Origin: Coriaria nepalensis
Lineage: Eukaryota > Streptophyta > Magnoliopsida > Cucurbitales > Coriariaceae
Length of the DNA stretch: 64,000 nt
Assembly: GCA_027186245.1 (NCBI GenBank)
Contig: CP114482.1
Coordinates: 2,051,001 to 2,115,000 of the forward strand
Direction of reading: 5' to 3'
Positions within the stretch are counted from its first letter, which is position 1. The number at the start of each line of letters is the position of its first letter. Below the pieces are notes generated by a model that had not been told where the DNA came from, made no database searches, and worked only from the letters and a program-made list of their open reading frames with translations. Shown here piece by piece: positions 37,012 to 49,002 of the stretch. A program made the translations under genes and the position numbers.

Positions 37012-37180
37012 TCTAAGGTAAGGCTATCAAGACATGCCTTAGGCTCCAAATATTTTTTGTATTTAATTTTATGATTATAGGTTTTTATTTTAAAAAATAA
37101 ATAGGATTAGTAGTAATTAATGGGCCCTAAATTTTTCTTTAATAATGTGCTTGTTGTAAATTTAAAATTATCTTAGTTCT
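37012..37180. mobile_element. Possible hAT-type transposon terminal remnant
   Basis: TAGGGCCGGCTCTAAGGTAA followed by GCCTTAGGCTCCAAATATTT, and GGGCCCTAAATTTTT about 80 bp later, resembles the ends of plant Tip100-type hAT elements as I remember them. No transposase frame and no matching second end or target duplication were found, so this is tentative. Confidence 0.3.
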
Positions 37181-38842
37181 TTTTCCCCATAAATTTGAAT
37201 ATAATTTTCAATTAACTTTAAATTGCGATTTTTTTATATTATTTATAATATATTATGTTAACTCTTACATATATGTATAGTATGTGTGTGGTTTTAGTTA
37301 AACCTACTAAATCTTCCTCATTCTTCTATTATCTACTTGATATTTTGTACAAAAATTTATTTATGATTCCAATTTTTAGGCTCCATTATAAACTTCAGTC
37401 TAACATTAGTCGAATCATGAAATTTTATCAAGGTCTAACATTTACTTCAGTTACCGAAATATTTAGGATGATCTTATTTATAATTTGATAAATGAAATCG
37501 TATTACTTATATCTAAATCTTCCGAGTGAGATAATTTCTTTGTCGGACTCTTGGGATAGTGCATATATGAATCATACTCATAATTCATTAAAGAATTTCT
37601 CTCAATTAGATTGTGAAACTAGTCTGAATTTGAGATGAACCCTAACAGTTTGGTTAAATAATGTTTTAAAATATGGAAATAGAGAGAAAAGACAAGAGAT
37701 TCAACTTCTCTCAAATCAAAACTTGAGTCAAGGTGATAGATTGTTACATATAATTAAGAATTTACTTCAAGTTCGATTCGAGAGTAGTCCAAATTATTGT
37801 GATCAGAGAGACATAAAACTAGAATCTCTACAACCAACATAGATCTAATCTCCTTACTATTGTCTCGGACTCTAGATTATAAGATTTATAGTACTTCTTT
37901 GTTATAAAACAGAAAAATAAAACCCTAAAAGATTGTGTACATATGTTGTTATAGGAGTCGAACAAATGAAAAAGGTAATCCTCTAGAGGTGGAATATCCC
38001 AAAGGATATCTCTACTACGTCTATGATAGTGAGCCCATGCAGTCCAAAATTAAAAAAAATCAAAAAATCAAAAGGCTTTTAATTTGTGAAATTAACAAAC
38101 ACCATCTATGTCTGCCATGAATGATTCCCCCCCTTTAGTGCTGGATCCATCTTTTTTCCTCAGCCGTCCAAACAACAACTACTGTACTACTACATACTAC
38201 TATCAACTTCTTTGTATTTGCGTTTCCATGTTGCCGCATCCCACTATCCATTAAAAAACAAAAAAACAAAACAAAACAAAAAAAACAAAAAACAAAGAAA
38301 AAGAAAAAAGAAAAACACATCGTCGACTCTAAACAAAAGGCCAGCATCACAAAAGTTGTAGACAAAAGAAAATTGTATTGTTTTTATAAGGCTATCTTTT
38401 CTTAATAAGATGCCTTAATCATGCTTAAGATGACCTTTTTTTTCTTCTTCTTCTTATTATTATTATTATAAGACTTAGAGGCTAAGGAATAATGACATAA
38501 TTTCATCATTATGAACCACCATTAGTTAGCTATCTATCTAGTTAAGCTCTCTCCCTATGTTAATTTCTTCAATAATCAAAGGATCATGCGGTGGTTAATT
38601 AGGCATATATGCACATGTTAATTCGGTGTTGTCATCAGTAAAGAAAATAGCACAAAAAGAAGAAAAATTGACAATTAAATAAGGAGGGAACAAAACTAAA
38701 ACCTCCAGACGAGGAAAATTCAAAATATGAAAAAAATTACTTGTAACTTGATGATAGTTAACGTTATAATCTGTTGTTTGATGTAACTATCACATAATGA
38801 TAGTTAATGTTTGTATTTGGTAAGTGTTTATGTTTGCTAATC

Positions 38843-38866
38843 GATATATATATATATATATATATA
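38843..38866. repeat. (AT)n microsatellite
   Basis: About 12 TA units in AT-rich intergenic DNA. No associated gene. Confidence 0.9.
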
Positions 38867-39545
38867 ACATAGAATCAGTTATTTTTTCATAAATTTCTAA
38901 AATGAGTGATAATTCAATATGATATTATGATTTTGTAATTTCTGATTAGATTTTAAACTACATATGTTGTCGGTTTGATTGTTATTTTTCACATACGTAC
39001 ACGTTTCCGGAGTTTGCACGTAAGAAGAAATGTGCTTTAGTTAGGATGGATGGTAAGTCATGAACTTAGACGGCCTATGATGCATAATCCGGTTGCAACT
39101 TAATTATCATACTCGAAAAGAAGGTCAGAATGATGTTGATCTGATCATATTCTGATGAAATATATATCAAACAGAACATAACTTTTTGATAAAGAACATT
39201 GCATGCAGAACCTTTATATATAAATTCATTCATAAAACCAATGGACCAAAACTCTAGATATATAAAAAAGACTAAAGAAAAATAAGAAACCAAAAAGGGA
39301 AAAAGTTACACGAGGAAGTTCCAAAACAAGTTTCATTTCCACTCATCGTTCACTAATTTAATATACATATTCCCCCCAAAATTGCATATGCTAAATCAAA
39401 ATTACTGATAGCTTTGAAATGTAGTAAGATTGTTAATCTTAAGCTTACTGATCATCCCAGGCTATCTCCGAAAACAAAGAAAGAAATAAAGAAAGAAGAG
39501 ATTCCAAAAGCTCATTTGAGAGACGGTTTTAATTGAAGCTTTTCC

Positions 39546-39956
39546 TTAGGGTTTTTCCGATGCTTCAACTTCTAAATCCGGGATCTTAGAAGTGTTTTCG
39601 GAAGGGGACGGTAAAGAGTTGATGGAATTAGGGTTAGCCAAGTAGGTAGGCATATCGTCTCCGGCCATTACAACAACAATCTTTGGCTCCATGTCAAGCA
39701 CGCACATGTTAAAGGTCGGCATGGCTAGCTTTTGGCCTTGGTCTTGATCATCTTGTGCCGATGAGTCGGAGTTAGAATCAGAACGTTTTCGGTAGGAGCA
39801 AACTAGAATAACCAATGCCACGGAAATGAGTAGTAGGGTTACTGCAAAGCCACCGTAAAGATACGGTAATGGAGATTTCCACATGTGAATTGATCTGGTG
39901 GAAGTAGAGGCGGCAGCGGTGGAAGATGGTGGAGGAGTAACCACTAAGGACCTCAT
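39546..39956 (-). CDS. GLUTAMINE DUMPER (GDU) family membrane protein
   Basis: GDU proteins are small plant-specific plasma-membrane proteins that increase amino-acid export when overexpressed and interact with LOG2-type ubiquitin ligases. The single-exon frame gives 136 residues. A Ser/Thr/Pro-rich N-terminus is followed by SPLPYLYGGFAVTLLLISVALVILVCSYRK, one membrane segment (about 31-54) with a basic stop-transfer end. The family signature VIMAG appears as VVVMAGDDMPTYLA (94-107). The start at 39956 is the only sensible Met. Length and layout match the family. Confidence 0.95.
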   Translation of the reverse strand: MRSLVVTPPPSSTAAASTSTRSIHMWKSPLPYLYGGFAVTLLLISVALVILVCSYRKRSDSNSDSSAQDDQDQGQKLAMPTFNMCVLDMEPKIVVVMAGDDMPTYLANPNSINSLPSPSENTSKIPDLEVEASEKP

Positions 39957-40075
39957 TATCTTTCCCTTGTAGAAATTATATGATATGAAGGCCGGGGGTT
40001 GTAGCTACTGATGGTTTCTTCTTTTGATTTTTTAGTGTTTTGGTTTTGTGAAAGGAATGGGGTTGATCGTTTATG

Positions 40076-40084
40076 TATTTATAG
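40076..40084 (-). promoter_or_regulatory. Putative TATA box of the GDU gene
   Basis: CTATAAATA on the minus strand stands about 120-128 bp before the start codon. It is a good TATA consensus in an otherwise mixed sequence. Confidence 0.6.
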
Positions 40085-41252
40085 GCACATTTCCTTTTTC
40101 TTTTTCTTTTTGTTCTTTTTTGTTCAATTTGTGAAAGTGCTTGAGCCTGTTGGTTATGTTTGATTTTACCACAATACCCTTCTTCCTCAAATGGAAGATT
40201 CTATGTGTGCTTCCCATAGATGCTTGTTTATTTCATTCATCATGATGTAAACTTTATTAGATAGTGGAATCAATTTCAATGGTGGGTTTCATTATATAAG
40301 TGACAAACTTATAAAGTAATTTTCTTTCTTTCGGAAAACTATGGTTATGATCTCACTCTCAATCAAATCTTTTTCAAAAATGTTTCTTTGTTTCATCTTA
40401 ATTTATCAAAAGATAATATATATATTCATAATAAATTATTATATAAATATATTCGGTCAAATTTCAAATCAAATCACATCATAATTATAAATATTATTTT
40501 AATATAATAAATAATGTTATATATGATAATAATCTTTGTAGTTATAAGGATATCTGATTTGCCATATAGCCGTAGAACACAGCCAGACAAGAACGGCTCA
40601 AGTAAGCTTTACTTGGTATTTAAGAATTAAGCCTAGAAAACTTGTACTATGGTTTGTTGTTAATGGTGGTGTGAGCCAAGTTTGAAGATGGTGCGAGCCA
40701 AGTTTGAAGATGGTGCCGGCTGACAAACTGCAAAGGTGGTTGCGCCGCCGACAACACTTCAACTGTATGGTCCCATTTGTGTACCTAAAAGTCGTCAAAA
40801 TTTACAAAACTAGCAAGTAAATGTCTCCCACTCATGATGATTAAGATCAACATCTAAAATTTTAACACAACAAATTCTGTGGGCTTCTTAAATTGAATAA
40901 ACCTTAATTACTTTTTTTCCACCACATTCTAGTGGATATAAAAGAACGTGGGTGATTACTCTAACGGGTTAGTCTAGTGATCAAAGATATAAAGACTATT
41001 CATAATATTTTTTTTTGTGGTTGGATGTTAAATCTTTAGCGTTAACAGTGGCTTGAAAATCCAATGAGAGATAAATCAGGTGTATTAATAATTATTAATT
41101 TACATATTTAAGAAAATAATTATTAAAAAAAAAAAAAAAAAACCCCCGTGAAAGAAAATCAAGAGATAATGGTTGAAATCGTGTACAAAATTTGTCTCCC
41201 ACGTAATAACAAAGAAGTATGATTTCAAACGCAACCTTGTTCATATGCATAA

Positions 41253-41254
<2 letters not shown>

Positions 41255-41285
<31 letters not shown>

Positions 41286-41312
41286 GTCACGTTTATATTG
41301 TGAACCATGCAA

Positions 41313-41348
<36 letters not shown>
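41255..41348. repeat. (TTA)n and (AAT)n pair in inverted orientation
   Basis: A (TTA)10 run at 41255-41285 and an (AAT)12 run at 41312-41348 are separated by about 26 bp and are mutually complementary, so a transcript could fold into a long A-U hairpin. A (GATATA)n run follows at 41434-41463. Confidence 0.9.
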
Positions 41349-41761
41349 TTTAAAAAATTCCATAATATATATATATATAAACTCATATAATATTATAACA
41401 TGGCTAAAATGTGAAATATATCTATACATACATATAGATATAGATATAGATATAGATATATATCTAAACATAAAATGTCAGTGGATATATATTAACATCT
41501 CAAATGCTTGTCTCCCACTAAAACAAAGGTGATGATGTGGAGATCACTTCCCTTTAGACCCAATTCCAATTCTAATTCCAAATTCCTTCTTCTTTTCATT
41601 GTCCAATCGATACTCGATAGTACAGGAAGAGGGAAAAACAAAAAGACCAAAAATTCCGAGTTTACTGTTTATAATGATGATGAGGGCCAAAATACATGGT
41701 CGGGTCGCCACTTCTCCAATACCTAATCCAATATCTACCAAATACCATAATCAATTATGTA

Positions 41762-41786
41762 ATATATATATATATATATATATATA
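41762..41786. repeat. (AT)n microsatellite
   Basis: Twelve to thirteen AT units, intergenic. Confidence 0.9.
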
Positions 41787-43259
41787 GTAGGTTGCCTTGT
41801 GTCAAACTTAGTTGGCTAGAAATTAGAAGATGGGTTCGTATTAGTCTATTCGAAGACCCCATTTTGTTATTTATTTAGCAAAAATGGAAGATTTTCTTAG
41901 TGACCAGGAACAATTCTTCTAATATAATTGCAATTTCGCCCTCCATTTTCAAGCTAATTACATTTTGCTTGACCATGACTGTAAATTTTCAAAAGTTTCC
42001 AAACGGTAAGAATTAGAATAGAAGGGTTTTTTTTTTTAGCAATTATTAAATTCTCAAGTTATACTAAAAGAAGTCAAAAGGGTCCTTTTCTAAATTATTA
42101 AAATTAGAAGGAATTTAATTTAATTTTTTTGAAAAAAGGTGCCACGTTTTTGGATGAGATGTCCTCGTACCTCAGCCATTAGTCATCACTAATTAAGCTT
42201 AAAGAAACAAGTGTCTTTCCCCTTGTCAATTTACTTGCTTTAACCATCACATTAAGTGTCAACACCTTACTCACTTTTTAATGCTATGTAACCCCTTGTT
42301 AATGTTATATAACGCTTCCCCCCACACCCTCATCTCATTTACAGCAACAAACAAAGGGTAAAGAGGCGAAGGGAAATGAGAGGGAAAGAGGGAGAAGGAA
42401 TTAAATAAAAAAAAAAAAAAAGAGAAAAGGAAGAGGAAGGTAAGATATCCAGTCTCACAATTAGTGTCAGAAGCTAAATCTCACCTATAATATGAGAATG
42501 GTTTTCAAAATATTTAATATGTGTATATGATTGCTTGTTATCGCAATGGGTCAAATGCTATAGTTATCGCATGATTGTCACAATGGGTCAATTGTTTTAT
42601 TAATTGATTTATATAATGGTCAAATCAATTATAAATAACTGTATTAATGTGTTCCAAAATAACATTCATATCTTTTTTAATCATGCAGCTATAATTTTAT
42701 ATCCATATTAGAAAATTAAGAGATATAAGTAGAACAAAATGAGAAAAAAAAAAGAAAGAAATGTTAATCTCCCAAAGGGAGGGTTGAGATTTAATGAAGA
42801 AATGATTCTGAAAAGCTATGAAAGACATGCCAAGGCATAAAAAGACGTTGGGTAAGTTCGAGTTGGATCGCTCCCTTGACTTCCCATTAGTTGCGCGCGG
42901 AACTAGTACATACATATGGCCCCAAAGAAAGAATTAAAGTAAGAAAGAAACACATATATATTAAAAAGAAATTAAATGCATCGGTTATGAAAATTTATTA
43001 AAGTATGCATCATTTGCATCATTGTCTGTAACTATTTTGTAAGAATGTTTATACTTATTGGGTGAAAGCTGTAAGTCGATGGTTCTTTCTCACATCATGG
43101 GACATAATATGTTTTTGAAAAATAAACCTGCGACATTGGAATCTGAATGGTGAACTAACAGGATCGCAGTTTGATGCAATGTAGTTATATATCCAAAATT
43201 CTAGGCTACTTTTAAATTTCTAAGCTATCAGAAATCTAAAAGAGAAGAAATGGATACCT

Positions 43260-46200
43260 AGCCACACATCCTCTAAGTTCAGGATAGAACTTCACATCTC
43301 CACTTACTGCCGATCATCGAGGGTGCCACTTATATCGGATCCTCACCATTACCCGGTCGTTGTCCTTGATCCACTCGGTCAACAACTTGAGCATAGGATT
43401 CAACTTAAGTTGATTCAACACTTGAATGAACAAGCTTGGAGAAGAAGAAAGATGGAGAAGAAAAATGCTCTCTCTCTCTCGACATGGGCGGCCACACTAG
43501 ATGATAGGAAACCATAGTTGTGTTCCCTTTATATAAGAGTCACGTTACTCTTAAGCCTAGCCCAATTAGGCTATAAGGCCCGGTCAATCTAATTAACCAT
43601 GTTCTTCCTTTCTGTGATATATTTTAATTCATGCTACTGAAAAATTAAAATAATCTTTAATTTCTAAATTTAAATCTAATTTTATCCGATAAAATGTAGT
43701 AGATTTTAATTTGGGCATTGTCCATTGACCCATTTAGGCTCATTAATACTTTAATGACTAATAGACCTTATTTTGATCCAAAAAATATTTTATGACTTAA
43801 TAATCATTAAATATCCTTTTAATAATTATCTTAGTCAAAATAATACTTTTCTAATTAAATCTAAATCATACTTTATTTGTGCTAACGGTGTGAGTGTGAC
43901 TTAGACTTAACAAATTAAACTAATTAATGATTTAACTATTTAAATCAATTTCACCATGAATAACTCAAAATTCTTCAATTTAGAATCCAACCTTCATCTG
44001 ATCAGCTTTTGTGTGTGTGACCGGATAGTATCTATATTCCCACAACAGGCGAGCTTCACAACTACTTATGAGTTTGAATAATTCTTTACAAATGTATCAT
44101 TTGACTTAAATATTTTTCAAAACAAAAAGTCAACATGGTCATCCTCTATAATCAAGTTGATTTAAGCCATCAAACCCACATTAGTCTCTAAAAATGCATA
44201 TGGGTCACCCATGTAATGAAAAGTATGGAAAACTTCTGCAAGAACCATAGATAACTATTATTGTACCAATTAACCTTCCATCAACTATGTTTCCAGAAAT
44301 TCTTAGGCATGGTTTGATTGTTATACCATTTTAGATTTTCTTTATGAATGTTATAAACTCTTATGCAATTAGACAATGAATTTACATAAATCTTCTTTTC
44401 AAATCATATTACTTTGCACAAAGATTTTTTTTATTAATAAGTTATATGACTCATGGAAACACAAATCTAATATAGAGATCATGGATCACATCTTATCACT
44501 TTACAGACTATACATACTTGAACATATGCCCAATGGTTCAGATTTTTAGTGATATCAAAACATGATATCTTATATACTAGTACTATGGTAATTTTTTTAT
44601 ACATAAGTTATATGACTCATGGAAACACAAATCTAATATAGAGATCATGGATCACATCTTATCACTTTACAGACTATACATACTTGAGCATATGCCCAAT
44701 GGTTCAGATTTTTAGTGATATTAAAACATGATATCTTATATACTAGTACTATGATAATTTTAAGTCTGAGTATCACAAGTACAATAGTCACTAACAAAAC
44801 CCATTAATAGTTAATATCATTACCATTGAGTTTTGTCAAGTGATCACATTCAATGATTAAGTCTCTACTAATCACTTACATGGCTATCTCGATGTTCCCC
44901 AACACTGATGAATATGAGATTATCATTTTTCTCTTCGAATAAGATAGCTTATGTAGTAGTCTCTCCGGATTTTCATTATCCCTATCATGATAACCTTATT
45001 TATGAACAATTTTGGATCTTAGACTTAACCGGTTTCAATCTCATCCTTCCATGATCTCTATTATAAATTCAAGTATATGTCTAAGAATCAGGAATTTATC
45101 AAGTATGCAAGTAAACATATATGCAAGAAATTTATTATTTCCAACTTAATAATAACATGACATATTATCTATATGCTGTAATTGAATGCTATGAAATCAT
45201 TTATGTTAATAATTTATACAATTTAAGATTAATTCTCATAAGTATATGACTCAATTTGATCATATTCGATTGGCTTAACAAGTATACGATTTCAAAAAAG
45301 CTCACATTTTACTCTCATGTTGTAGATATCAAAGATAAATGACCAACCTAACCTTCATGATGGACTTGCGAGGAGGTGCGATGTTGGCAGAGGTGGTATG
45401 AGTACCAGGATATTTTATATAAGTAGAATTATTTACACCAAATGCATATTTAATCCTAACCATAAAACTAAGGAAAAATTATGATAAACCCCAAAAACTT
45501 AACACAAATTATAGTGAACTCCTAAAATTTTTAATTACTATAATGAACACCCAATTTTAAGATTAAATTATAATGAACCCTCATTTCCATTAAAAATTGA
45601 TGGAATGATCTTGTGAAGTGACTATAAAATTTCTAAATTTGACTCAACTTAAAATTTATATTTATATTCTTACCCCTTTAATTTAAATTTGATATTTTAT
45701 AACCAACTTCTTTTTATTTCTTTTTCATTTCCACCACACCGGACGTCATCATCTTCATTCGTCGTCGCTACTATCGCCCTCCCTACCGTCACTACCCTCA
45801 ACACAAGAATTTAATTTTTCAATATTTTAATATTTAAGAGAAATAGAAAAAATTATTAATATTTTTATATTTTTATATCAGATGTGGAGGTTGACGGTAG
45901 CAGTTGCCGTGGCGGACCGCTAACATAAAATTTTTAAAAATTAATATTTTTATATTTAAGAGTTAGAAATAGAAAAAAAAAATTATTAAAATTTAAATAT
46001 TTTTATATCAATAATGGAGGTTAGTAGTAGCAGAGAAAGGTGGTGATAGCAAGAAGATGGTAGCAGTTAATAGGTGGAAATGAAAAATAAATAAAATAAG
46101 TTAAAAATTAAATTTAAATTAAAGGGAATAAAATAAATAAAAATTTAAAATTTAATCAAATTTAATCAAATTTAAAATTTTAATAATTACTAAAAATCAT

Positions 46201-47013
46201 TTGACATAATACATAATTCATCTATCTATTTTTAACATAATTATAATTAATTATAATTTAAATTTAAAATTAAATATTTATTTTAAAATTTTATTATAAA
46301 CTTAAATTTTAAGAACTTATCTTAATTTTTTGTAAAATTAAATTAGCACGAATTATATCAATAAATAATTAAACCGTATAACAAAACCAGTGACATCTAC
46401 TTTAATTTGACGGTAAGAAGAAAGTGCTTAGTTTTACAGCAGGGTGCCAGGTCAGATCATAACGATTAGAGAAAGATGTTGATGATAAAAGGTAAATTTG
46501 TTCTTAGCACCCAGTACTGAAAAAGTCTCTGTGTTCAACATGAAAAAATTCGTCCTGTTCTCTTTCAACAACCTCAATTTTTAAAAAAAAAATGGCAATT
46601 TTTTCTTAAGAAAAATTGACTGCCATCATCTACTAATGGACCCACAACATAGAAACCTTATCCGAGAAGAAATGACGAACTTATGAGTCTCGTCCGAAAC
46701 GGGTTCTCACTCAAGGATTCTCCCAGAGAATTCCTTGGTTATGAGTCCCATCTAGGTCCTTCATAATGTGCATGAAATAGTTTGTGTTTGGTGCAAGCCC
46801 AGCAAAGCCCGTGAACAACAGGCCTTAGGGCTCATGCTATGAGAGAGTATCTTCTCTTGACTATTATAAGAACAAAACTTTGAAAAAACTTGAATTTCAT
46901 GAAAAATATTATTGCCCAAAAATCTGGTCCAAGGAGCCAAAGGAAAAGATCCTTCAAAAATGATAAAACAAACCACATGCTACAGAAAACAAGTTACAAC
47001 ATGATTACTGCTA
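43260..47013. other. Gene-poor region with small duplications, possibly old repeat debris
   Basis: Bases 43260-43600 are GC-richer and contain a TATATAAG promoter-like site near 43531 but no lasting frame. Bases 43600-45400 are AT-rich with a 166-bp tandem duplication. Bases 45480-46400 contain two loosely similar segments with ATGGAGGTT..GTAGCAG (about 45820-45905 and 45945-46040). Non-coding LTR-type debris is possible, but I found no TG..CA ends, primer site or protein domain. Confidence 0.4.
44439..44770. repeat. 166-bp tandem duplication
   Basis: Copies at about 44439-44604 and 44605-44770 begin AAGTTATATGACTCATGG and end TACTAGTACTATG.TAATTTT. Only a few bases differ (for example TTGAACATA versus TTGAGCATA), so it is recent. 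Confidence 0.95.
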
Positions 47014-49002
47014 TTACATGGAGCAGGAAACTTTCTCGGATTTTGAAGAAGAAAAAAGATTCAAAACATCAGCATGGTTTCGGATATAACCTGGGCATTG
47101 AGAGAGGAAATCTTGAGCCTCGCTAACCCTTCCAGACTTTAAAAAGGCTTCGAAGACGCACAAGAAAACGGAGGTAGATGGAAACTTTTTCAAAGTCATC
47201 CCCTTGAGGAAAGCAATGGCTTCATCTGCAGTTCCGGATTTCGAAAAGTACTCTATGAATGGCCCAGTATAAGGTGGAAAAGGATATTCATGACGTTTCA
47301 TCATCCCCATTAGTTCCAAAGCTTCTGTAAATCCCTTTTGAACCAATAACTTATTTATCAACATCTTGTATGTAGTATGACGGGGATTTACGCCTTTTTT
47401 ATTTACCAGATTGGAAAGAAGATTGCTTGCTTCAATCGGCCTGTTTTTCAGACAGTAAGATTTAACAATCAGTTCCAATGCATGGCCAGAAGAATCGACC
47501 CCTTGCTTTTCAATCATTTTGTAGAAAGAATCAGAAGCCTTGTTAAGATCTCCAGAAATGCACTGGCCTTCAATTATAGAAGCCCATGTCTTGTGATCTG
47601 GATTAGACCCAGAAGATTCCATGATATCAACAAACTCATCTGCTTCTTCCTTCTTGCCACTACTATTAAGCTGAAAAGCAATTTTACTCTGCAATTTATC
47701 ACCTACTACAAATCCAGATTCCACCATAACTTTTAAAACCTTATTGACTTCACCTAATCTACCAACACTAGCCAATGCCTTAAGAATTACATCTAGCATC
47801 GAATCGGTCAATACATTCCCACTATCTTTAGATATCCTCACAGCCCTTGAAAATAATCCCACGTCAAATTCCTTTCCGACAGCTATTTTTCTCAACAAAA
47901 AGGCACATGGATTCAATGAAGGCTTATTTGCTCCAGTCATAGCAAACTCATATAAGTTCACAGCTTCCTTCATCATTTTCCTTTTAGAAAACCGTCCTAA
48001 GACCTTAGCATATGTCTCCATCTCCATTTCATACCCTTTGCTTCTCAATTCATCGAGAAGTTTCCAAAACCTGTCAATACAATCTTCTCTTCCCAAAACC
48101 CTAGCCATGGCATTATAAGTGTGCCTATCATGCTTAAACAACCCACTTTCGTCAACCCATCGGAAAAAAATTAGTGCCTTCGTGGGCTCTGTGCTTAGAT
48201 TATCTAATACCATTTTGACCATATCTCTTGAAAAAGTAACATTCAAATCGAGGATCTGCTTTTCAAGATCATCTCCCCATACATTGTTCCTTATAATCTT
48301 GCTCGCCCTAGAAGAAACCTTCTCCTCACTATTGTCTGTAGATCCAGATGCAAAAACAGAGTTCAATTTCTTAACTTCAGTCTCTAAACCTTCGTTCTCA
48401 AACTTCTCCAAGACCTTATCACGAACAAATTTTGATATCCCATATCCCTTTTTCTTCATGATAGTAACCATTTCCCAAAACTCCTTAACAGAACCATTCA
48501 CACCATGGATTTTCAGAATCAAGTTGTATGATTTTGAGCTCAGTCTTTCACTTTCACTCTCCAAGACCCAATCAAAAAATCGGATTGCAATGTCTGGTTT
48601 TGATTCGAGCTTTTCTAGTACCTTTAACACCGTTTCATGGCTAATTACGATTCCGTTCGACTCTAACTCTTTTTTAATCTCATTCGAATCCACAGATTTA
48701 GAGAAAATATCAGATAAAACCAAGAGATCAGATGACTCTTCATTTTCAACGACAGAATCAGACGATAGACCACGAGTAATTAGATTTCTACGGTTAGGGT
48801 TCACGATATTTTCGAATTGAGAGTCGAAAATAGGAGTTGATGAAACTCTGCCTTGAACAGAATTGTCACGGAGCAGAGAAGTGAAATAACGAATGTGTTT
48901 AAGATTGGAATCGCAGCGTACCTGGAAATTCGAAGAGCGCGATGAAACGTTAAGCTTGGAGCCAAGTTGAGCTCGCAGAAGCAGACGCCATTGATGCCTC
49001 AT
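47014..49002 (-). CDS. P-class PPR protein, predicted mitochondrial
   Basis: A single-exon frame of 662 residues. The N-terminus (MRHQWRLLLRAQLGSKLNVSSRSSNFQVRC) is Arg/Ser-rich without acids, typical of a mitochondrial presequence. P-type PPR units run from about residue 155 (SYNLILKIHGVNGSVKEFWEM) through HTYNAMARVLGREDCIDRFW to the C-terminus (VFLCVFEAFLKSGRVSEAQDF). No E, DYW or SMR domain, so a role in RNA stability, splicing or translation rather than editing is likely. It resembles the Arabidopsis At5g15980/At3g02490 pair from memory. The next gene, a KIN-like peptide, fits that synteny. The opposite strand is open in long stretches by chance. Confidence 0.9.
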   Translation of the reverse strand: MRHQWRLLLRAQLGSKLNVSSRSSNFQVRCDSNLKHIRYFTSLLRDNSVQGRVSSTPIFDSQFENIVNPNRRNLITRGLSSDSVVENEESSDLLVLSDIFSKSVDSNEIKKELESNGIVISHETVLKVLEKLESKPDIAIRFFDWVLESESERLSSKSYNLILKIHGVNGSVKEFWEMVTIMKKKGYGISKFVRDKVLEKFENEGLETEVKKLNSVFASGSTDNSEEKVSSRASKIIRNNVWGDDLEKQILDLNVTFSRDMVKMVLDNLSTEPTKALIFFRWVDESGLFKHDRHTYNAMARVLGREDCIDRFWKLLDELRSKGYEMEMETYAKVLGRFSKRKMMKEAVNLYEFAMTGANKPSLNPCAFLLRKIAVGKEFDVGLFSRAVRISKDSGNVLTDSMLDVILKALASVGRLGEVNKVLKVMVESGFVVGDKLQSKIAFQLNSSGKKEEADEFVDIMESSGSNPDHKTWASIIEGQCISGDLNKASDSFYKMIEKQGVDSSGHALELIVKSYCLKNRPIEASNLLSNLVNKKGVNPRHTTYKMLINKLLVQKGFTEALELMGMMKRHEYPFPPYTGPFIEYFSKSGTADEAIAFLKGMTLKKFPSTSVFLCVFEAFLKSGRVSEAQDFLSQCPGYIRNHADVLNLFSSSKSEKVSCSM

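Larger units (their letters stand above)
36333..39545. other. Gene-poor AT-rich stretch
   Basis: No convincing protein frame on either strand. It holds a short inverted pair of TTTAGTTAAGGAATA-like segments (36569-36590 and 36642-36660), a possible hAT terminus near 37012, A-rich AAAAC repeats at 38252-38315, and an (AT)n run at 38843-38866. Short ORFs here translate low-complexity DNA. Bases 39300-39545 are probably the 3' UTR of the GDU gene. Confidence 0.5.
39957..43259. other. Intergenic, microsatellite-rich
   Basis: Beyond the GDU promoter there is no convincing gene. It contains a 22-bp unit (GAGCCAAGTTTGAAGATGGTGC) twice at 40673-40716, TTA/AAT/GATATA/AT microsatellites between 41255 and 41786, and poly-A near 42406. 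The ORFs at 41173-41532 and the reverse strand are microsatellite translations. Confidence 0.5.

Noticed and set aside
41173..41532. 119-residue ORF with Ile/Tyr/Asp runs
   Set aside because: A microsatellite translation with no homology pattern.
47377..48820. Three long plus-strand ORFs opposite the PPR gene
   Set aside because: Their products have no family features and the minus strand encodes clear PPR repeats. They are antisense shadows.
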